Shown one piece after another: positions 5,231 to 9,130 of a stretch of 9,130 nucleotides of DNA. The stretch is from positions 1 through 9,130 of the forward strand of contig DOEX01000192.1 of NCBI GenBank assembly GCA_003532515.1. The letters run 5' to 3'. The position numbers and the translations under genes were made by a program. The stretch is from Anaerolineaceae bacterium (lineage in GTDB: Bacteria; Chloroflexota; Anaerolineae; Anaerolineales; Anaerolineaceae). Under the pieces are notes generated by a model, which searched no databases, was not told the origin of the DNA, and saw nothing but the letters and a program-made list of their open reading frames with translations. How positions within the stretch are numbered: position 1 is the stretch's first letter; every line of letters begins with the position of its first letter.

Positions 5231-6658
5231 TTATCTCAACTTTTCCAAACCCAGCTCTATCCTTCGCAAGCTCTCGTCTTTACCCAAAATGGCTGCCAAT
5301 TCTGTTGCTCCGCCGGGGGAGGTTTCTTGTCCAGACAAGGCTGTTCGGATCGGCCACATCACTGTGCCCACCTTGAAACCTTGTGAGACGGCTAATTCTT
5401 TGAGAACGGCGAATAAAGTCTCGTTGGTCCACTCATTTATCGCCGCGAAGAGTGGTCGCACCGCTTGAAGAATGGTTTTCGAACTTTCCAGGGTCGATTT
5501 CGACTTGTCGTGCGCAAACAATCCAGCTTCATAGACAGGCAACTCACCAAAAAAGCCCACCAGAGCAGGAATGTCGCTCAAGTTTTCTGTGCGCACCTGG
5601 ATGAGGGCGCTCAACTGCTTTAAATCAAAGCGATCAAACCCAGCCGGGTAGAAGGGCAGGGCTCGGCTGTGAAATTCCTCCGGGCTTAATGCGCGGATGT
5701 GCTCGCCATTCAACCAGCGCAATTTATCAAAGGAAAACGCGGCGTTGGATTTGTTGATACGGTTCATGTCAAAGGCTGCAACCAACTCAGGTAACAGGAA
5801 ATATTCGCGCTCGTCACCTGGGTTCCACCCCAACAGGGCCACATAGTTAACAATCGCTTCGGGCAGGTAGCCCATCCTGACCAGGTCTTCAAACGAAGGG
5901 TCGCCCTTGCGTTTGCTCAATTTGCTGCCATCTTCTTTGATGATGTGGGGCAGGTGGACATATTCCGGTCGCTCCCACCCAAATGCTTCGTACAGCAGGT
6001 TGTATTTGGGTGTGGAGGTCAGGTATTCCTGCCCACGGATCACGTGCGTGATTGCCATCAGGTGATCGTCGACCACGTTGGCAAAATTGTAGGTTGGAAA
6101 GCCATCTGATTTCAACAGCACCTGATCGTCCAGTTGGGCATGGTCGATGCTGATTTCACCATAAACGTGGTCAAAAAAGCTGCTCACGCCCGGTTCCGGG
6201 ATGCGCTGACGGATGACTGGCAGTATCCCTTCATCGAATTTTGCCTTTACTTCTTCCGGGCTTAAGTTGCGGCATGGGTCGCGATAGCCCTGCACGCGCT
6301 CCCCGGTAATTTCCAGAGCGGGTTTGTCTTCTTTTTGGCAAAAGCAATAGTAAGCATGCCCACTTTGGATCAATTTATCGGCATATTCTTTGTAAATCGG
6401 CAAGCGCTGGCTTTGAGTGTAGGGTCCATAGCCGCCATCTTTGTCTGGTCCTTCGTCGTATTCGATCCCTGCCAGGCGCAGACCGTTGTAGATGGCCTGG
6501 ACAGATTCCGGAACATTGCGATTTTGGTCGGTATCTTCAATACGCAGAATAAAAATGCCGTCCGCTTGTTTGGCGGTCAGGTAAGCATACAGCGCGGTAC
6601 GCAGGTTTCCGATGTGCATGTAGCCAGTGGGGCTGGGGGCAAAACGAGTTCTAAACAT
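5231..6658 (-). CDS. gltX: Glutamyl-tRNA synthetase
   Basis: The 475-residue class I synthetase charges tRNA-Glu with glutamate using ATP. The N-terminus FAPSPTGYMHIGNLRTAL carries the HIGH-type motif (HIGN, 15-18). The second signature is KLSKR (246-250). A zinc-site pattern is present with C105, C107, Y125 and C129. The recognition segment RGQEYLTSTPKYNLL (208-222) and the helical anticodon-binding region (about 330-475) are complete, and the length is normal for the family. The ATG at 6658 is chosen because GGAAG lies 5 nt upstream; a GTG at 6664 is in frame but overlaps that site. Whether the enzyme is discriminating or also forms Glu-tRNA-Gln for a GatCAB pathway cannot be read from this sequence. 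The gene stands alone on the minus strand, downstream of uvrA but separated from it by about 1.1 kb of repeats. Confidence 0.97.
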   Translation of the reverse strand: MFRTRFAPSPTGYMHIGNLRTALYAYLTAKQADGIFILRIEDTDQNRNVPESVQAIYNGLRLAGIEYDEGPDKDGGYGPYTQSQRLPIYKEYADKLIQSGHAYYCFCQKEDKPALEITGERVQGYRDPCRNLSPEEVKAKFDEGILPVIRQRIPEPGVSSFFDHVYGEISIDHAQLDDQVLLKSDGFPTYNFANVVDDHLMAITHVIRGQEYLTSTPKYNLLYEAFGWERPEYVHLPHIIKEDGSKLSKRKGDPSFEDLVRMGYLPEAIVNYVALLGWNPGDEREYFLLPELVAAFDMNRINKSNAAFSFDKLRWLNGEHIRALSPEEFHSRALPFYPAGFDRFDLKQLSALIQVRTENLSDIPALVGFFGELPVYEAGLFAHDKSKSTLESSKTILQAVRPLFAAINEWTNETLFAVLKELAVSQGFKVGTVMWPIRTALSGQETSPGGATELAAILGKDESLRRIELGLEKLR

Positions 6659-6686
6659 AGTCACTTCCGATGAATAAGATGGTTAA

Positions 6687-6695
6687 ATCGTACCA
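6687..6695 (-). promoter_or_regulatory. Possible extended -10 element for gltX
   Basis: Read on the minus strand, TGGTACGAT fits an extended -10 (TGn plus TACGAT, four of six matches to TATAAT). A start near 6680 would give a leader of about 22 nt containing the GGAAG ribosome site. No convincing -35 was found. The rest of 6659-6762 holds nothing else I can support. Confidence 0.3.
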
Positions 6696-6762
6696 TAAAG
6701 TTGTTTATCATTCCGAGGAGGATATGTAGGGAACTGAATGTATGTTACAGCTATTTCTATTG

Positions 6763-6895
6763 GAGACGTGCGGTCAAATTCCGTGCTCGGTCATGAGACC
6801 GGCACGAACATGATAGAACATTTTGCCCTCACCCCCGTTCGCTGCGCTCACGGACCCTCCCCCTCAAAGGGGAGGGCTTAAAAAACCAACAAATT
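6763..6895. repeat. Repeat unit 1 (short form)
   Basis: Hairpin 1 spans 6782-6806 with ten base pairs, one bulged T and an ATGA loop. Hairpin 3 pairs CCCTCCCC (6855-6862) with GGGGAGGG (6869-6876). This is the shortest complete unit, without the internal 'gagaccgg' duplication seen in unit 2, and may be closest to the ancestral form. Confidence 0.85.
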
Positions 6896-7048
6896 GAGAC
6901 CTTGCGGTCAAATTCCGTGCTCGGTCATGAGACCGGCACGAACATGGGAGACCGGTATGAACATGATAGAACATTTTGCCCTCACCCCCGTTCGCTGCGC
7001 TCACGGACCCTCCCCCTCAAAGGGGAGGGCTTAAAATGCCAATAAACT
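6896..7048. repeat. Repeat unit 2 (short form with internal duplication)
   Basis: It is nearly identical to unit 1 apart from about 20 extra bases. These come from a small tandem duplication: agaccggcacgaacatg (6930-6946) is followed by gg and agaccggtatgaacatg. Hairpin 1 lies at 6916-6940 and hairpin 3 pairs 7008-7015 with 7022-7029. Confidence 0.85.
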
Positions 7049-7196
7049 GAGACCTGCGGTCAAATTCCGTGCTCGGTCATGAGACCGGCACAAACATGGG
7101 AGACCGGTAACATGATAGAACATTTTACCCTCACCCCCGTTCGCTGCGCTCACGGACCCTCCCCCTCAGAGGGGAGGGCTTAAAAACCAACAAATA
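7049..7196. repeat. Repeat unit 3 (short form, partly deleted duplication)
   Basis: It carries the same duplication as unit 2 but with the second copy shortened (agaccggtaacatg). Hairpin 1 lies at 7069-7091 and loses its terminal pair. Hairpin 3 pairs 7157-7164 with 7171-7178, with a single loop change (CTCAGA instead of CTCAAA), so the stem is preserved. Confidence 0.85.
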
Positions 7197-7512
7197 GAGA
7201 CCTGCGGTCAAATTCCGTGCTCGGGTTGCCCACACCACCTTCGGTGGCGGGGTACTACGTAAGACACCGGCATGAACAACGTATTCTATGAACGGCGAAT
7301 TGAGGACGGGAATCTGTTTGATCACTCATCTGTCGAAACGTCCTCAATTTCGCCCTACGATTGTAGATAACCATATACCCGTTATGAAAGAATGGCTATG
7401 AAGGACAGTAGTCCTACACGGACATGATACCCTCACCCCCGTTTCGCGGACACCCACTTTCGGCGGGACTTCGCCTCCCCCTGAAAGGGGAGGGCTTAAA
7501 AACCAACAAATA
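7197..7512. repeat. Repeat unit 4 (long form)
   Basis: It opens like units 1-3 but, after CGTGCTCGG, the hairpin loop is replaced by about 40 bases containing a nested CCACC-TTC-GGTGG hairpin. It then returns to the closing CCGGCATG arm. An inverted-repeat module (7294-7354) follows. Then comes about 60 bp of sequence unique to this unit, and a diverged G/C-rich tail in which hairpin 3 survives as CCTCCCC (7474-7480) with GGGGAGG (7487-7493). It ends with the same CTTAAAAACCAACAAATA spacer as unit 3. Confidence 0.8.
7294..7354. repeat. Long inverted repeat, copy 1
   Basis: GGCGAATTGAGGACG (7294-7308) pairs with CGTCCTCAATTTCGCC (7339-7354). This gives 15 base pairs with a single bulged T around a 30-nt loop. 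Within the stem, 11 pairs are uninterrupted. Confidence 0.85.
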
Positions 7513-7679
7513 GAGACCTGCGGTCAAATTCCGTGCTCGGGTTGCCCACACCACCTTCGGTGGCGGGGTACTGCGTAAGGACACCGGCACGATCAACGTA
7601 TTCTACGAACGGCGAATTGAGGACGGGAATCTGTTTGATCACTCATCTGTCGAAACGTCCTCAATTTCGCCCTACGATT
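7513..7679. repeat. Repeat unit 5 (long form, lacks the G/C-rich tail)
   Basis: This matches 7197-7362 over about 166 bp with only about five substitutions and one 1-base insertion. The match stops abruptly after CCTACGATT, so the unit contains the opening, the expanded hairpin and the inverted-repeat module but not the palindrome and hairpin 3. The near identity suggests a recent duplication or gene conversion with unit 4. Confidence 0.85.
7611..7671. repeat. Long inverted repeat, copy 2
   Basis: The arms 7611-7625 and 7656-7671 and the 30-nt loop are identical to copy 1, while the sequence just outside differs at several positions. The structure is therefore the best-preserved part of the long units. 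Confidence 0.85.
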
Positions 7680-7713
7680 TTTGTTGTGCAACTTGTAGAT
7701 TCAAGTCAGATAC

Positions 7714-7738
7714 CTGTTCGGTGAAGACGCCGGCATGA
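7714..7738. repeat. Decayed remnant of hairpin 1 next to uvrA
   Basis: The segment ctgttcggtgaagacgccgg followed by catga resembles the hairpin 1 sequence (tgctcggtcatgagaccggcacga) at most positions, but the pairing is partly lost. It lies 10 bp from the uvrA stop codon and looks like an older copy. Similarity over such a short length could be partly chance. Confidence 0.4.
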
Positions 7739-7747
7739 TTACAAAAA

Positions 7748-9130
7748 TCACTGCTTACAAGCAGCTCTGTGGTGATCTATAACGTATTTATGCAAATACT
7801 GACCTGTGTAGCTTTTTGGATTTGCGCAGACCTGCTCCGGTGTCCCCTGGGCGATAATTTCGCCGCCGTTTAGACCTCCATCCGGACCGAGGTCGATGAT
7901 CCAGTCTGCAACCTTGATGATATCCATATTATGCTCGATGATCAGCACCGTGTTACCACTTTCCACCAGGGCTTGCAAAACCTCGATCAACATATGCACG
8001 TCTGCGGCATGCAGACCGACTGAAGGCTCATCCAGGACGTATAATGTACGCCCGGTGGCGATGCGGGAAAGTTCCTTCGCCAGCTTGACTCGCTGGGCTT
8101 CACCACCCGAGAGCGTGGGCGCTGGCTGACCAAGCCTGATGTAACCCAGACCAACATCGTGCAATGTTTTCAGACGGCGTTTGATCTTTGGGAAGGCTTC
8201 GAAAAACTCAATGGCACTCTCAACGGTCATGTCCAGCACTTCGGCAATATTTTTCTCTTTGAAGCGCACTTGTAAGGTCTCGTGGTTATAGCGGGTGCCA
8301 CGGCAAACTTCGCAGGGCACGTACACATCCGGCAAAAACTGCATCTCGATCTTCAACTGTCCTTCGCCCATGCAGGCTTCACAACGACCGCCTTTGACGT
8401 TGAATGAAAAACGACCCTTCTGGTAACCGCGGATCTTCGATTCAGGCATTCCTGTGAAAAGATCGCGAATGTTATCGAAAAGCCCGGTGTAGGTGGCTGG
8501 GTTGGAGCGTGGTGTGCGCCCGATGGGGGTCTGATCGATATTGATAATCTTATCCAGGTGTTGGGTTCCTTCGATGCCCTCATGCTTGCCAGGACTAGTG
8601 TGGGCACGCATCAGTTTTCTCGCCAGGGCGTTATATAGAATTTCAACCAGCAAAGTCGATTTACCCGAACCGGAAACGCCGGTTATGCAGACGAGCTCCC
8701 CCAAGGGGATTTCGACATCGATGTTCTTGAGGTTGTTTTCAGTGGCACCCAAAATTTTCAAGAACTTGCCATTGCCTTGTCGGCGTGCTTCAGGGAGGGG
8801 CACGATTTTTCTGCCGGAAAGATAGGCGCCAGTAATTGAGTTTGGCTCTGCTTCAATATCTTCAGGTTTTCCTTCTGCCACCAGCCAGCCGCCGTGCTCT
8901 CCAGCTCCGGGTCCGAGATCGACGATCCAGTCCGCGTTGCGCATAGTCTCCTCGTCGTGCTCCACAACCAGGACCGTGTTTCCCAGGTCTCGCAACCCTT
9001 TGAGGGTATCCAGCAACTTATCATTATCACGTGGATGTAAGCCGATGGAAGGTTCATCCAGCACATACAAAACGCCCATCAGTTTGGAGCCAATCTGGGT
9101 TGCCAGGCGAATACGCTGGGCTTCTCCACC
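7748..9130 (-). CDS. uvrA: UvrABC excinuclease subunit A, C-terminal half (5' end outside the window)
   Basis: UvrA is the damage-sensing ATPase dimer that loads UvrB in nucleotide excision repair. The frame is open from the right edge (9130), starting inside the first ABC signature (GGEAQRIRLA) and giving 460 residues. The ATG at 9079 is internal, not the start. The fragment contains the first Walker B (VLYVLDEPSIGLH), the second Walker A (GVSGSGKSTL, about 151-160), a CxxC-x19-CxxC zinc module (C250, C253, C273, C276), the second signature LSGGEAQR (340-347) and the second Walker B (LYVLDEP, 363-369). About half of the usual 940 or so residues are missing to the right. The C-terminus ends normally at TGA 7748-7750. 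No intrinsic terminator is seen between the stop and the repeat array, so transcripts could run into the repeats toward gltX. Confidence 0.97.
   Translation of the reverse strand, partial: GGEAQRIRLATQIGSKLMGVLYVLDEPSIGLHPRDNDKLLDTLKGLRDLGNTVLVVEHDEETMRNADWIVDLGPGAGEHGGWLVAEGKPEDIEAEPNSITGAYLSGRKIVPLPEARRQGNGKFLKILGATENNLKNIDVEIPLGELVCITGVSGSGKSTLLVEILYNALARKLMRAHTSPGKHEGIEGTQHLDKIINIDQTPIGRTPRSNPATYTGLFDNIRDLFTGMPESKIRGYQKGRFSFNVKGGRCEACMGEGQLKIEMQFLPDVYVPCEVCRGTRYNHETLQVRFKEKNIAEVLDMTVESAIEFFEAFPKIKRRLKTLHDVGLGYIRLGQPAPTLSGGEAQRVKLAKELSRIATGRTLYVLDEPSVGLHAADVHMLIEVLQALVESGNTVLIIEHNMDIIKVADWIIDLGPDGGLNGGEIIAQGTPEQVCANPKSYTGQYLHKYVIDHHRAACKQ

Larger units (their letters stand above)
6763..7738. 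repeat. Modular non-coding direct-repeat array between uvrA and gltX
   Basis: Five direct-repeat units, each opening with GAGAC (6763, 6896, 7049, 7197, 7513), and one decayed remnant fill nearly all of this gene-free stretch. A short unit contains, in order, an opening segment (gagac.tgcggtcaaattc), hairpin 1 (CGTGC, bulged T, CGGTC, loop ATGA, then the complement), an A/T-rich link ending acattttgccc, an imperfect palindrome starting CCGTTCGC and ending CTCACGG, hairpin 3 (CCCTCCCC, 6-nt loop, GGGGAGGG), and a spacer CTTAAAA plus about 12 nt. Units 4 and 5 carry an expanded hairpin 1 and an extra long inverted repeat. Short open frames inside have no independent support. There is no transposase gene. 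I read this as a local cluster of a dispersed intergenic repeat family that grew by duplication; function, if any, is unknown. Confidence 0.85.

Noticed and set aside
6855..6876. Hairpin 3 of the repeat units as intrinsic terminators
   Set aside because: The stems are strong but are followed on the plus strand by CTTAAAA and on the minus strand by GTCCGTGAGC. Neither has a T tract.
7131..7325. Minus-strand open frame of 64 codons in repeat units 3-4, and its counterpart at 7414-7596
   Set aside because: Both encode the same stretch (RSTPPPKVVWATRARN...) only because the underlying repeat is duplicated. The ends are in the G/C-rich hairpins, there is no ribosome site, and the composition is that of translated repeat.
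7533..7724. Plus-strand open frame of 63 codons across unit 5
   Set aside because: It lies wholly inside the repeat and its inverted-repeat module, has no ribosome site, and resembles no family I know.
6763..7738. CRISPR array
   Set aside because: Units are 130-316 bp and mostly contiguous repeat. There are no short uniform repeats separated by unique spacers of constant length and no cas genes.
9077..9079. ATG at 9079 as the start of uvrA
   Set aside because: The frame continues upstream to the window edge with the conserved UvrA sequence GGEAQRIRLATQIGS, so this ATG is an internal methionine.

Overview
The window looks like chromosomal DNA from a Chloroflexota bacterium, most likely class Anaerolineae. 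The main clues are the threonine/proline (TPTNTP-type) linker on a membrane-anchored cell-wall enzyme, a tandem pair of L,D-transpeptidases of which one carries a Tat signal, and a thioredoxin-TPR (CnoX-type) protein. The lineage call is an inference from protein style, not from a marker gene tree. No tRNA, rRNA, CRISPR array or transposase gene was found.

Layout. (1) 1-548, minus strand: an AMMECR1-domain protein (AmmeMemoRadiSam protein A) whose C-terminal end runs off the left edge, with a readable promoter in the divergent gap 549-643. (2) 644-3801, plus strand: a compact three-gene cell-wall cluster made of a membrane-anchored N-acetylmuramoyl-L-alanine amidase, a TPR/TM/Thr-Pro-linker/YkuD L,D-transpeptidase, and a Tat-exported paralogous YkuD L,D-transpeptidase. 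The gaps are 21 bp and 2 bp, so they are probably co-transcribed and the last pair translationally coupled. (3) 3865-5173, plus strand: an unrecognised 140-residue acidic protein and a CnoX-like thioredoxin-TPR protein, each with its own -10-like element. (4) 5231-6658, minus strand: glutamyl-tRNA synthetase (gltX), converging on cnoX with a hairpin between the stops. (5) 6659-7747: about 1.1 kb without a credible gene. It is filled by a modular array of structured, non-coding direct repeats (five units plus a decayed sixth). (6) 7748-9130, minus strand: the C-terminal half of UvrA, cut by the right edge.

Functionally, the central cluster pairs one enzyme that cuts the glycan-peptide bond with two predicted to make or edit peptide cross-links or attach proteins. 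This fits a peptidoglycan-remodelling unit at the outer face of the membrane. The remaining genes are housekeeping (protein-folding protection, tRNA charging, nucleotide excision repair). The most unusual part is the repeat array between uvrA and gltX. Its units carry three hairpins each, and the last two units have an expanded loop and an additional long inverted repeat. The other points worth a second look are the SNGC (instead of SHGC) active-site motif of the Tat-exported transpeptidase and the uncharacterised 140-residue protein.
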